A stretch of 14,904 bases of DNA from Thermoplasmata archaeon (GCA_021826835.1 JAKAYH010000018.1:1-14904); one strand, 5' to 3'. Counted from the first letter of the stretch, positions 1-7,205 are shown. Numbers and translations: made by a program. The notes: generated from the sequence alone by a model not told the origin.

Positions 1-295
1 ATAAATTGGATTCTTCTCTTGTAAGGGGAAGATATCCAATCTCATCAACTATCATCAACGGAAACCTTGCATAGGTTGCAAGACGGTATGACAGTTTCGA
101 TGAGAGGAAATCCTTTCTCAATATCTGGACAAGCTTAACCGCCGTGATATAATATATGGATATATCAGAGAAAGCAGCCTGCATTCCAAGTGCAACGGAT
201 AAATGTGTTTTACCAACACCCGGTGGTCCAAGGAATACCACATTCTCATTATTGTGAATGAACCGCATGGTCATGAGATCGTTGATATGCTCCCT
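1..295 (-). pseudogene. istB: IS21-family IstB-like ATPase remnant, N-terminally truncated and cut by window edge
   Basis: Reading the minus strand from 295 towards 1 gives an open frame of about 98 codons. It contains a Walker A motif GPPGVGKTHL (about 203-232) and a Walker B-like LMIVDEIGYLPL (about 23-57), the hallmark of IstB, the AAA+ helper ATPase of IS21-type transposition. Frame and similarity begin directly after an in-frame TAA (296-298). The roughly 80-90 residues that normally precede Walker A in IstB are absent, and the DNA beyond 296 does not continue the protein in any frame I checked. The first ATG in frame is at 274-272, just before the ATPase core. I infer a 5'-truncated relic. 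The C-terminal part lies outside the window, so the state of the other end is unknown. No istA or terminal inverted repeat is visible. Confidence 0.75.
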
Positions 296-568
296 TTATT
301 ACTTGTACAGTATTAACGAGATATTATAATCATCATCCTATGGTTATATTGGTCATTCTGACGGCATTCAACTTTAACATTTGAGTAAATTGTTTCTTTA
401 AAGATATATTCAATCAAGGATCAATAGTTCCCTATCTATCTAATATAACATTGAATGTATTAATCAGATCAATATATTTCTGACGCTTTGAAGAAAAAGT
501 CTCTCAAAGGCCTATTTTAAAAGAAAAATGGTATTTTGGTCTCCTGTAAATATGATTCACAGATCATC

Positions 569-1939
569 TCATTTCTCGGGACTATCAGATACAGAAAACT
601 CGGCAATAACACTATCTTGAGGGATTGAATGTTTCTGATTTATTTCTTCTTGGAAATCAGATATTGAAGATTTGTTATACACGCTTTCCTGTAGTATCCC
701 TTTTAATACCATGCTTATGGCATAAATTGATAGGTATGAAGCGGTAAAAACGAATGCGCCAACAACTATTACTGCAAAGGACTCAAGTCCGAGCTGATAA
801 AGCGCCGCAAAACCTCCGCCAAAAAGTAGACCATTTGGAAGATTTGAGGCTCCGGATGCACCTGCAAATGCGGTTTGTGTAAAAAATGCTATCATAAGAA
901 GACCAAATATTCCTCCAACGGTATGACCCGGAAGTACTCCGACCGGATCGGTATACCATTTTGGCTTGGAAAATATTCTCTCTGCAAATACAAATATGGG
1001 CCCGCTTATGAGACCAATAATAACTGCACTTCCCGGACTCACATATCCTGCCAGAGGTGTTATGACAATGAGTCCCATTAGAACACCGTTCACACCATAT
1101 AAGACTCCAGGATCCTCTTTGGAAATGAGGAATTTCGTCGCCATGGTTGAAACCATTGCGGATGCAGCAGCCAGAAATGTGGTTATTACCACTATCACGG
1201 TTTCATTTGTAAAAGCGAGTTCACTTCCTGGATTAAAGCCAAACCAGCCAACCCATAGAAGAAGAATTGAAAGCGTTAACCAGCCGGAATTCAAATTTAT
1301 CTTTTCTACCAATGACTGTTTTAATCCTCTCCTCTTTTCTTCCTGCCATATTCTAATCATTATGGCAATTGCAGCGAACCCTGCAGCCGCATGCACCACC
1401 AACCCTCCCGCAAAGTCACGAACTCCCATCGTATACAACCAGCCGGTTGGATTCCAAATCCACGCTGCCGGCAATGTCCATATTAATGCAAAGTAGATTA
1501 TTGCAAATATCATGAAAGCAGATAATTTAATCTTACGGAGCACCACAACGGCAACAAGTGCAAGTGTTACAGATGCGAAAGCAGTCTCAAAGAGAAAATA
1601 TGTACCCAATGACAAGCCAGTATCAAAGAACTTTGTTCCGGTAAGCCAGAAAACGCTGGTCAATGATCCTGAAACGGTGGTAGAAAACATGCCGAGGAAT
1701 ATGTTGCTGTAAAAGGGATTTCCGATTACTCCACCGATGGTTGGAGCGAAGGCGATATTGAATCCTATCAATCCCATAAAGAACAATGCAAACCCCGTGA
1801 TAATGAGGGTCTTGTATAGACTTCTGTCCATCCTGTGGCCAAGTTCACCAATTTCAAGAAATCCAACCGATATTGTCATGGTAAACACGAGAAGACCTGC
1901 AATCAAAACCCAGAGATTATTTATTAGATCAGTTTGCAT
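569..1939 (-). CDS. amt: Ammonium transporter (Amt/MEP/Rh family)
   Basis: Integral membrane channel that moves ammonium/ammonia into the cell for nitrogen assimilation. From the ATG at 1939 it has 456 residues with about 11 hydrophobic segments. Numbered from the upstream GTG at 1948 (459 residues), the family landmarks are DFAGGLVVHAAAG (Asp178, pore His186), WVGWFGFNPGSEL (232-244) and DPVGVLPGHTVGG (second pore His342). Both twin histidines and the Asp are present. The segment FLFETAF (118-124) matches the E. coli AmtB FQGTF stretch, keeping the gate Phe (124) but with Glu where AmtB has Gln104. About 40 soluble residues follow the last helix. Start choice: ATG 1939 rather than GTG 1948; both lie 25-40 bases after a TATA-like box. 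No glnK (the PII regulator usually beside amt) is seen within the window. Confidence 0.95.
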   Translation of the reverse strand: MQTDLINNLWVLIAGLLVFTMTISVGFLEIGELGHRMDRSLYKTLIITGFALFFMGLIGFNIAFAPTIGGVIGNPFYSNIFLGMFSTTVSGSLTSVFWLTGTKFFDTGLSLGTYFLFETAFASVTLALVAVVVLRKIKLSAFMIFAIIYFALIWTLPAAWIWNPTGWLYTMGVRDFAGGLVVHAAAGFAAIAIMIRIWQEEKRRGLKQSLVEKINLNSGWLTLSILLLWVGWFGFNPGSELAFTNETVIVVITTFLAAASAMVSTMATKFLISKEDPGVLYGVNGVLMGLIVITPLAGYVSPGSAVIIGLISGPIFVFAERIFSKPKWYTDPVGVLPGHTVGGIFGLLMIAFFTQTAFAGASGASNLPNGLLFGGGFAALYQLGLESFAVIVVGAFVFTASYLSIYAISMVLKGILQESVYNKSSISDFQEEINQKHSIPQDSVIAEFSVSDSPEK

Positions 1940-1973
1940 CAAAATCACTTACGTCGGGGAATTAGGGATGATT

Positions 1974-1986
1974 ATTTTAAATATCG
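1974..1986 (-). promoter_or_regulatory. TATA-like box for amt
   Basis: The minus-strand text GATATTTAAAAT is centred about 31 bases before the GTG (1948) and 40 before the ATG (1939). Archaeal transcription normally starts about 25 bases after the box, so the transcript would have a leader of about 0-15 bases. No Shine-Dalgarno precedes the start. Confidence 0.5.
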
Positions 1987-2006
1987 TGTTGAATTATTAG
2001 TCACTT

Positions 2007-2459
2007 TTATGTTGATGCAGTTTCATATTCAATTTCACCAGACATGTGTGGAAGAAAGCCATAGATGGACAATGTCTAAATTATGATGAATAACGCCGGA
2101 AAAACCGGAATGAGAAATAATGCCTGTATGGCAGAAGACACAGCTATGGAAATTTATTCCATATTTGTTTGGATTCTTAGAAGCCACATTGTTCAACAGG
2201 TCAATTCTTTATGCCTGAGATAGAGGAATAATGCGAGGATAGAGGGGATTAAGCCCACTGCAATATTGCTCATGAATTGTGCAATAAAACTTGACGCCTC
2301 AATATATCATGATTGTGATAGGTATTGTGCAGAAAGAATCATGTTTGTCATCGTGAAACCGACGTAAAATCCTATGGCGGTCAGACTATCCCCTAAACCT
2401 AAGACAGGAAGCGGTCCCACAAATGTGTAAGGTTGTGTATTCAAATTAGGGTGAAAATT
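2007..2459 (-). pseudogene. Decayed multi-pass membrane protein gene
   Basis: No intact gene lies between amt and the AbiEii-like toxin, but the minus strand carries protein-like text. From 2459 one frame reads a hydrophobic stretch including GPLPVLGLGDSLTAIGFYVG. It hits TGA at 2309-2307, continues in the same frame with a second membrane-like stretch (FIAQFMSNIAVGLIPSILAL) and charged RHKEL, and ends at TGA 2195-2193. A further hydrophobic piece (AIQALFLIPVFPALFIII) follows in another frame, is broken by TAG, and ends with an acidic tail and a TAA at 2009-2007. Several Gly/Pro-rich helices joined only by allowing stops and a frameshift suggest the 3' part of an old transporter-like gene. 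I do not recognise the family. Chance hydrophobicity in AT-rich DNA is the alternative. Confidence 0.4.
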
Positions 2460-2499
2460 TTAAAATTGGCAATCCTCTGCAAATTGAAAAGTAGTTTCC

Positions 2500-3252
2500 T
2501 TATGCCTCTTCTAACCATTTGCTTATACATTTTTGTACGTCATCAAAGTCTGGTAATACGCCCAGGATTATTTGTTTCAATTCCCTTTTATACGTTTTGC
2601 CTGTCTGGTCCAATCTTTTCATAAATTCATCGAAGTCAAAGTGCGTATGGTAATAGTCAAGCTTCTTGTTTACCAATACCTGGTCAAACTTAATCTTCTT
2701 TTTATAAATCAGATAATAGAGATCGTTTACATCCCTGGCTTTTTCACGTGTAAGTATTGCTCTAATCTTTTCTGCTCCCACCTCATCAAGATTCATTCCT
2801 TGGACTACCTTGACTGGAATATCGTATTGTGGAAAGTCTGCCATCAGGGATATCTTTGGAAGAATAATATCCTCCCTCGAGCTGATTTCCACATATACGA
2901 TGCATCTGTCCTTTTCAGTGGTATTAAGGGGGCCGTTAATCATGAATCTTGCAGATAGACCAAGATTGTTATCTTTCATGATCTTAAATTCATTTTCGTA
3001 ACCGTATAAATTCAAAGATCTGGAAACAAATTCAGGTAGCGTTTTCTTTATGGGAGCTGCAGCAGTGAAATCCAAATCCTCAGAAAATCTGTTCAGGCCA
3101 TGAAAAATCCACAGATACGTTCCCCCTTTAAACACGAGAGGGTAATCGGAGACTATTGTGAGAATCAGACTCTGCACATAGTGCTTTTCCTGCTGCCATG
3201 GCCTCATGCCTGATAGTTTTGACAATTCTATTATTCTCTTTGAGTTGATCAT
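2500..3252 (-). CDS. AbiEii/AbiGii-type nucleotidyltransferase toxin (module A)
   Basis: A 250-residue protein of the AbiEii nucleotidyltransferase superfamily (type IV-like toxin-antitoxin systems, linked to phage abortive infection). The active-site signature is intact: KGGT (42-45), then RFSEDLDF (55-62) with Asp59 and Asp61 as the DxD metal ligands. A later acidic strand CIVYVEIS and the helical GAEKIRAILTREKARDVNDLYYLI block are also typical. Known family members use nucleotide transfer to modify cell targets such as tRNA; the target here is unknown. The ATG overlaps the stop of the upstream antitoxin gene by four bases (ATGA, 3249-3252), so the two are co-transcribed and probably translationally coupled, antitoxin first. 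Confidence 0.88.
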   Translation of the reverse strand: MINSKRIIELSKLSGMRPWQQEKHYVQSLILTIVSDYPLVFKGGTYLWIFHGLNRFSEDLDFTAAAPIKKTLPEFVSRSLNLYGYENEFKIMKDNNLGLSARFMINGPLNTTEKDRCIVYVEISSREDIILPKISLMADFPQYDIPVKVVQGMNLDEVGAEKIRAILTREKARDVNDLYYLIYKKKIKFDQVLVNKKLDYYHTHFDFDEFMKRLDQTGKTYKRELKQIILGVLPDFDDVQKCISKWLEEA

Positions 3253-3821
3253 CCAACCGCCTCCAGCAGCTTCAATCTTCCTTTGCCTTTGAATTTCTCC
3301 AAATAAGGCTTAAATTCTAACATCTCTTTGCTCCCAGTATATGGATCAATATCTTTTTTGGAAAAATAATTGAGGTAGTATCCATCCAGAAGCGCTTTTT
3401 CTACAGTTGCAACAAAGCAGTAACTTCTCCCTATTTTGTGGCGTTCATAACCAAACATGAGTGCCGAAGGAATCTTATGATATACCAGACCGAGGCCGAC
3501 AAGCACGATGGAGTTCACGGGAGTTACAGATTGGACACTGTGCGGAGCCTGCTGCAGTACATTGTGAAACAGCAAAGCCGAGTGCAGTGATATATATGAT
3601 GGTTCAATTAACTGAGAAGCTATCACTAGATCATTGGCTGCAAAAGAAATTTTTCCTCTTACCAAAGGAATAGCAAGACCACTTTTCCATAGGCGAGTCA
3701 GATAAACTGAAGCAGTGGTGTGATTTTTACCTGTTAAATTGGATAGCTGAGATGTTGTGTATACTGCCCTTTCAGACTCCAGAGCCATTTCCCTAATTTT
3801 ATAAAGCGTAAGTTCTTTCAT
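3249..3821 (-). CDS. AbiEi-type antitoxin/transcriptional regulator (module A)
   Basis: A 190-residue partner of the AbiEii-like toxin. Residues about 15-60 form a winged helix (YTTSQLSNLTG, then a recognition-helix-like TTASVYLTRLWKSG, then a wing with VRGKISF). The middle part has the AbiEi-family pattern PSYISLHSALLFHN (75-87) and ATVEKALLDGYY (138-149). In the known family this protein binds its own promoter and neutralises the toxin without stable contact; that role is inferred here. It is the first gene of the module and ends in the four-base overlap with the toxin. TATA-like sequence lies upstream at about 3834-3852, but its spacing to ATG 3821 is not clean, so the start could be the internal ATG at 3788. 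Confidence 0.82.
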   Translation of the reverse strand: MKELTLYKIREMALESERAVYTTSQLSNLTGKNHTTASVYLTRLWKSGLAIPLVRGKISFAANDLVIASQLIEPSYISLHSALLFHNVLQQAPHSVQSVTPVNSIVLVGLGLVYHKIPSALMFGYERHKIGRSYCFVATVEKALLDGYYLNYFSKKDIDPYTGSKEMLEFKPYLEKFKGKGRLKLLEAVG

Positions 3822-3971
3822 TGTTATCAGTCTGTTTATACAATATTGTTAATGTGGGATGACCATATAAGCTTAATCGATCTGCCGACAAGAATCTGGA
3901 TTACATTTAATGAAATTGCCTGGATTAATGAATAACCCGCAGGGAGATAGAAACATCCTTCGGCATCATGA

Positions 3972-4493
3972 AGAACGATCTCGAGGGGGACAAGACATGA
4001 CTGCAAATTCATGATTCGGTCAGGGGGATATCCTCAGAATTTTCACGGTATTATATCTCCATTAAGGTATTCTCAACATCTTGACGGAGAAAGGTCTCAA
4101 TGGAAAGCCATTGACCAGTGAGTTTCATCCAGAGTTGCTCAACACAAATTTGATCAATCATTGCTTAAAAACAATATTCTAATGGATACCAAAGCAAGCG
4201 GAGAAGACGGAAGAGATTATGCGGATAAAGTTATTCTAAAAGATTCTGAGGAGCAAGCTTTTTACAGAGATACTTGTTCTCAGGAAAGTTGAATGTTATT
4301 TTAAGATTCAGGATCGTAAAATCCAACCACTATTTCCTTCGCAATTTTCCTTTTTCGGTTACAGACATGGATTCTAAATTTTTCTGAGAAGGTGTATGGA
4401 GTATCGGGATATTTGGTATCGGTTGTGAAATCATCGGAACATCATGACTTGGTACCAGTATGGCAGATTAACCATAGATATACTTTAATATAG
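3972..4493 (+). pseudogene. Possible relic reading frame between the two AbiE-like modules
   Basis: The 690 bases between the divergent modules (3822-4512) hold no intact gene. One plus-strand frame is unusually open: 3972-4118 (49 codons), then TGA, 4122-4289 (56 codons), then three stops close together (4290, 4302, 4317), then 4320-4490 (57 codons) to TAG. In DNA this AT-rich, three such runs in one frame are unlikely by chance, so this may be a decayed gene. A 36-codon ATG frame (4182-4292, mostly charged) lies inside it. I recognise no family in the translation, and the last part overlaps the module B promoter. Confidence 0.2.
4475..4491 (+). promoter_or_regulatory. TATA-like box for AbiE-like module B
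   Basis: The AT-rich stretch atagatatactttaata is centred about 25-30 bases before ATG 4513. This fits a leaderless transcript. There is no Shine-Dalgarno before the start. Confidence 0.5.
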
Positions 4494-4512
4494 CTACGGT
4501 TGATCAACTATA

Positions 4513-5157
4513 ATGAAAATTCCATTGGCAAATCAACTGAAGAAAAGGCAGCAGGTTGAAACCGCGTTTCTTCAGGATGAAATCATAAGAATCATATATA
4601 TGACCACAGAGGATTTGGTTTTGCATGGCGGGACGGCTATTTGGAGATGTTATTCTAGTAAGAGATTTTCTGAAGACCTTTACTTTTACTCATCCTCATT
4701 CCCAACTCTCACTAAACAGTTTGAAAAAAGGGCATCATCTCAAGGGCTTATGATTACAAAAATAAAGGATACGGGCAATGTTATAGTTTCCACTGTTTCA
4801 AACGGCAAAACAAGCGTGAAACTTGAGGTAAATCATGTAAGAAAGGTAGAAGGAACAATAACAACATATGAACTCACAGACGGTACGGAAATAGAAATAC
4901 TAAGTCTCACACCTGATCAATTTATAGAAGAGAAAATTAACGCATATAGTGACAGGCGTTACATTAGAGACATATACGACATTTACCACCTGGTTAAATC
5001 ATGCCGTATACTGGAATCTACCCGAACAAATCTTAGACAATTTTTGCAGAATATTCAGCATCCTGTGGATGAACCCATTCTCAAGTCAATCGTTTATATG
5101 GGGCTTGCGCCAACCTTTGATCGCATGGTTAACGAGATAGGGAGAAACATTGCATGA
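4513..5157 (+). CDS. AbiEii-type nucleotidyltransferase toxin homologue with altered active site (module B)
   Basis: A 214-residue member of the archaeal AbiEii-like nucleotidyltransferases. It keeps HGGTAIWRC (38-46), RFSEDL (51-56), the acidic strand SVKLEVNHV, and the C-terminal block FIEEKINAYSDRRYIRDIYDIYHL. The key oddity is at residue 57. Where the family and module A have DLDF, this protein reads DLYF, so the second Asp of the DxD metal-binding pair is Tyr (codon tac at 4681-4683; one base from gac). The frame is otherwise intact, with no stops or length loss. I infer reduced or lost nucleotidyltransferase activity, but the protein could still bind partners or nucleotides. The stop overlaps the next gene's start by four bases (ATGA). 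It shares only the core motifs with the module A toxin. Confidence 0.85.
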   Translation: MKIPLANQLKKRQQVETAFLQDEIIRIIYMTTEDLVLHGGTAIWRCYSSKRFSEDLYFYSSSFPTLTKQFEKRASSQGLMITKIKDTGNVIVSTVSNGKTSVKLEVNHVRKVEGTITTYELTDGTEIEILSLTPDQFIEEKINAYSDRRYIRDIYDIYHLVKSCRILESTRTNLRQFLQNIQHPVDEPILKSIVYMGLAPTFDRMVNEIGRNIA

Positions 5158-5744
5158 AGTTCATGAAGCAGTTTATAGAGGAGTTCAGCAAAAAGCCTGC
5201 CTTTGGAATTGATGAAGTTAAGACGTTCATTAGGAGGAGAAATGCATCTGAGGGATATCACAAACTTCTGATTCAGAACTTGCTTAAATCAGGTCGGATT
5301 TACAAAATAACCAGGGGTGCCTATACGTTCTACGACGAAGTACAATATGTCGGATTTGCTTTTCCTCCATTCTACTATGGCCTTGAGGATGCCCTTTCAT
5401 TAAGGGGATTATGGGAACAGGAAACCAACCCTGTTATTATAACACCAAGAAAAGTGAGGAATGGGATTAGGCAATTCGACTCCCGTAACTATCTCGTGAG
5501 ACGAATTAAGAGAGATATGTTCTTCGGATATACACTATTGAAATATGAACAATTTTACATCCCGGTATCTGACATAGAAAAAACCTTGATCGATCTGGTT
5601 TATTTTGATATAAGAATACCAGATGAAATTATTTCCACCGTGATCAAGAAAATGAATCGGGAAACTTTCAATAGCTACCTGACAGAATTACCGCAATATC
5701 TCTCAAACCGGATTAGAATTATTGTTCGCAAAAAGAAATGGTGA
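5154..5744 (+). CDS. AbiEi-like winged-helix antitoxin (module B)
   Basis: A 196-residue protein with an N-terminal winged helix (about 17-60: IDEVKTFIRRRNASEGYHKLL, then LLKSGRIYKITRGAYTF as wing) and a conserved core PPFYYGLEDALSLRGLWEQ (71-89), RNYLVRRI (111-118) and IPVSDIEKTLIDLVYF (136-151). The last matches the ATxEKALLD motif of AbiEi antitoxins. It overlaps the toxin by four bases and so is the downstream gene, the reverse of module A. Being second means it probably depends on toxin translation for its own. An alternative start is ATG 5163. The role as antitoxin and autoregulator is inferred from family and context. Confidence 0.8.
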   Translation: MKFMKQFIEEFSKKPAFGIDEVKTFIRRRNASEGYHKLLIQNLLKSGRIYKITRGAYTFYDEVQYVGFAFPPFYYGLEDALSLRGLWEQETNPVIITPRKVRNGIRQFDSRNYLVRRIKRDMFFGYTLLKYEQFYIPVSDIEKTLIDLVYFDIRIPDEIISTVIKKMNRETFNSYLTELPQYLSNRIRIIVRKKKW

Positions 5745-5921
5745 AGTGAAAGCAGTTACTCCTTTACGATTGGTGACCATTCCAAGTTGAGCAATAGATC
5801 GAAAATATATCTCTTCAGACTGATATGCATCAGTTAAATCTGCACATCTCCTGCCCTATCAAATCGATCATATTAGATCGCCCCTATTGTTTTCTTCTTG
5901 TTTTTAAGAACGACTGGGTAT

Positions 5922-6281
5922 TCAAATCCTCATAGTATCAGTTCTGAAGTCCAGTTTCAGTCCAATCATTTGAAGTATTTCCACTCCAATTATAGCTGGA
6001 AAATCTATATTTTCGAGAATTATAAATTCCGGTTCAGGAATTATAATCCCATTCAGTTTTAGATACTCGAATGTCAATGAACCATGTAATTCCTTGGACG
6101 ATGACCCTGGTATAGAAACAGGAATTTCACTGTAAGACATAAATCCAAGTTGTTCTGGTCTAATTCCACTGGGTAATACAGCATTTATGTAGTTACCTTC
6201 AGCTCCAGAATCTATCAATGCGGAGAATTTGGCACTCTTGCTTGTGCCCTTTACTTCAATCTGTTCGATGATCAATCCCAT
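5922..6281 (-). CDS. Retropepsin-like aspartic protease, single domain
   Basis: A 119-residue protein with the clan AA aspartic protease signature ALIDSGAEGNYI (21-32; catalytic Asp24-Ser-Gly). About 75 residues later comes the hydrophobic-Gly motif FPAIIGVEILQMIG (94-107), which closes the retropepsin fold. Being single-domain it should act as a homodimer, one Asp from each subunit. There is no signal peptide or membrane segment, so it is cytosolic. It follows the 83-residue gene by 14 bases with a weak AAGGA about 11 bases before ATG 6281, so the two are an operon. The substrate is unknown; the adjacent small protein is an obvious candidate partner or substrate (inference). Clan AA families include DDI1-like and gag-protease-like proteins; I cannot place it further. 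Confidence 0.82.
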   Translation of the reverse strand: MGLIIEQIEVKGTSKSAKFSALIDSGAEGNYINAVLPSGIRPEQLGFMSYSEIPVSIPGSSSKELHGSLTFEYLKLNGIIIPEPEFIILENIDFPAIIGVEILQMIGLKLDFRTDTMRI

Positions 6282-6295
6282 GTGAAAGAGTGTCC

Positions 6296-6547
6296 TTATG
6301 TCGGGTTCTCTTTGAATGCCTCAACCTTTCTGGTAGAATCATTTATCACCAATGAGGCAATAATTCCTGCCTTTTGCTTTTTATCCCCAACTTCTATGTC
6401 TCTTGAATAGACAACAATAACACTCCAATAGCCCTGATAGAATTTTGCAGATGCAATCCTAGCTGGTCCGTCTATACCCAAATCCTTAAGGTGTTTTTCG
6501 ACAACGAGTCTCACATCCTTAATATCCATCTGGACTTCCTGATCCAT
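6296..6547 (-). CDS. Small alpha/beta protein of unknown function, protease-operon partner
   Basis: An 83-residue protein that I do not recognise. The predicted pattern is an N-terminal helix (DIKDVRLVVEKHLKDLG), then strands (ARIASAKFYQGYWSVIVVYSR, then KKQKAGIIASLVIND), ending with a short charged tail (STRKVEAFKENPT). There is no Cys, membrane segment or signal peptide. The layout of one helix plus a three- to four-stranded sheet resembles small PepSY-like or similar folds, but that is only an impression. It is the first gene of a two-gene minus-strand operon with the aspartic protease, so a functional link is likely. Start ATG 6547 fits the TATA-like box 25 bases upstream. Confidence 0.7.
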   Translation of the reverse strand: MDQEVQMDIKDVRLVVEKHLKDLGIDGPARIASAKFYQGYWSVIVVYSRDIEVGDKKQKAGIIASLVINDSTRKVEAFKENPT

Positions 6548-6564
6548 ACTATATACATTATTGT

Positions 6565-6577
6565 GTCTTTAATAAAC
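6565..6577 (-). promoter_or_regulatory. TATA-like box for the aspartic protease operon
   Basis: The minus-strand text GTTTATTAAAGAC is centred about 25 bases before ATG 6547, fitting leaderless transcription. It is divergent from the hicBA promoter, so 6548-6775 is a shared regulatory region. Confidence 0.5.
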
Positions 6578-6678
6578 ATTGTTTTGGATTGCCGTCATTA
6601 GATTTTCTATCAAAAATGCAATTCGAGAACAAAGTTTTAAGTTTTGATAAATATAATTATCTTCAAGATACTATATTT

Positions 6679-6695
6679 ATGGGTCCGACCTGATT
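6679..6695. repeat. Diverged direct copy of the tRNA-Val 3' end; possible attachment-site remnant
   Basis: The sequence atgggtccgacctgatt matches 8241-8257 (atgggcccgaccggatt) at 15 of 17 positions, in the same orientation. The matched part is the acceptor 3' strand, T-stem and the edge of the T-loop of the minus-strand tRNA-Val. The copy lies 1562 bases beyond the tRNA 3' end, which is where the far attachment site of a tRNA-integrated element sits. No integrase gene is found between the two, so this is a hypothesis. Confidence 0.35.
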
Positions 6696-6744
6696 TAGAC
6701 GTATGTCATATGAAGCAATACCAAGTTGAAATATTAAATGAAAA

Positions 6745-6760
6745 GCCTTATACCTTAAAT
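6745..6760 (+). promoter_or_regulatory. TATA-like box for hicBA
   Basis: The stretch gccttataccttaaat is centred about 24-28 bases before ATG 6776, supporting a leaderless hicB start there. A second box (ctatatttat, 6671-6680) would suit an alternative start at ATG 6710. Confidence 0.4.
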
Positions 6761-6775
6761 TCTATTAGACAAATT

Positions 6776-6991
6776 ATGAGATTCACGGTGGTCCTGGAAA
6801 AAGATGAGGACGGGGTATACGTAGCCACAGTTCCAGCTTTACCCGGATGCATATCAGATGGCAACAGTGTAGAAGAGGCTATGTCAAACATAAAGGAGGC
6901 TATTCGTGGATTTATAGAGGACATGAAAGCGGACGGAGAGACTATTCCTCACGATATAGACATAATCGGAAATGTTGAACTGAATGCCTAA
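6776..6991 (+). CDS. hicB: HicB-family antitoxin (short form)
   Basis: A 71-residue protein with the HicB pattern MRFTVVLEKDEDGVYVATVPALPGCISDG, then SVEEAMSNIKEAIRGFIEDM. This is the partial RNase H-like fold that masks HicA. The usual C-terminal DNA-binding helix-turn-helix or ribbon-helix-helix is absent, as in the short HicB subgroup, so self-regulation may be weak or need another protein. The frame stays open upstream to 6644, but HicB proteins begin at this MRF and the upstream 44 residues look non-coding; ATG 6776 also fits the TATA spacing. It overlaps hicA by eight bases (6984-6991), so the antitoxin is made first. Confidence 0.88.
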   Translation: MRFTVVLEKDEDGVYVATVPALPGCISDGNSVEEAMSNIKEAIRGFIEDMKADGETIPHDIDIIGNVELNA

Positions 6992-7205
6992 ACTCCCCTC
7001 CGTCTCTGGTAAGGATGCAGTAAAAGCTCTTTCTAAAGTTGGATTTGAATTCAGGCGGCAGGTTGGTAGTCATATGATACTGAAGCGAGAACTGGATGGA
7101 AAGAGAGTAGCGATTCCTAACCATGATGAATTACCTAAAGGTACGCTGAGAGCAATAATCCGGCAGTGCGATCTTACTGTTGAGGAGTTTGCCAAATTGC
7201 TGTAA
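6984..7205 (+). CDS. hicA: HicA-family mRNA interferase toxin
   Basis: A 73-residue protein with a double-stranded-RNA-binding-like fold. It has the HicA signature VKALSKVGFEFRRQVGSHMILKR with catalytic His30, followed by VAIPNHDELPKGTLRAIIRQ (42-61). HicA cleaves mRNA independently of ribosomes and is held inactive by HicB. The catalytic His and the whole family length are present, so it should be functional. Translation probably couples to hicB through the eight-base overlap. The stretch after it to 7274 is short and featureless. Confidence 0.92.
   Translation: MPKLPSVSGKDAVKALSKVGFEFRRQVGSHMILKRELDGKRVAIPNHDELPKGTLRAIIRQCDLTVEEFAKLL

Noticed and set aside
966..1496. Open frame of 176 codons on the plus strand
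   Set aside because: Antisense shadow of amt, whose protein is unmistakable; the reverse frame matches nothing.
6644..6775. Upstream extension of hicB by 44 residues
   Set aside because: HicB proteins start at the MRFTVVLEKDEDG segment, the extension overlaps the TATA-like boxes and the tRNA-like repeat, and it reads as non-coding text.
6941..7124. Minus-strand open frame over hicBA
   Set aside because: Shadow of the hicB/hicA overlap region; both real genes are recognised on the plus strand.
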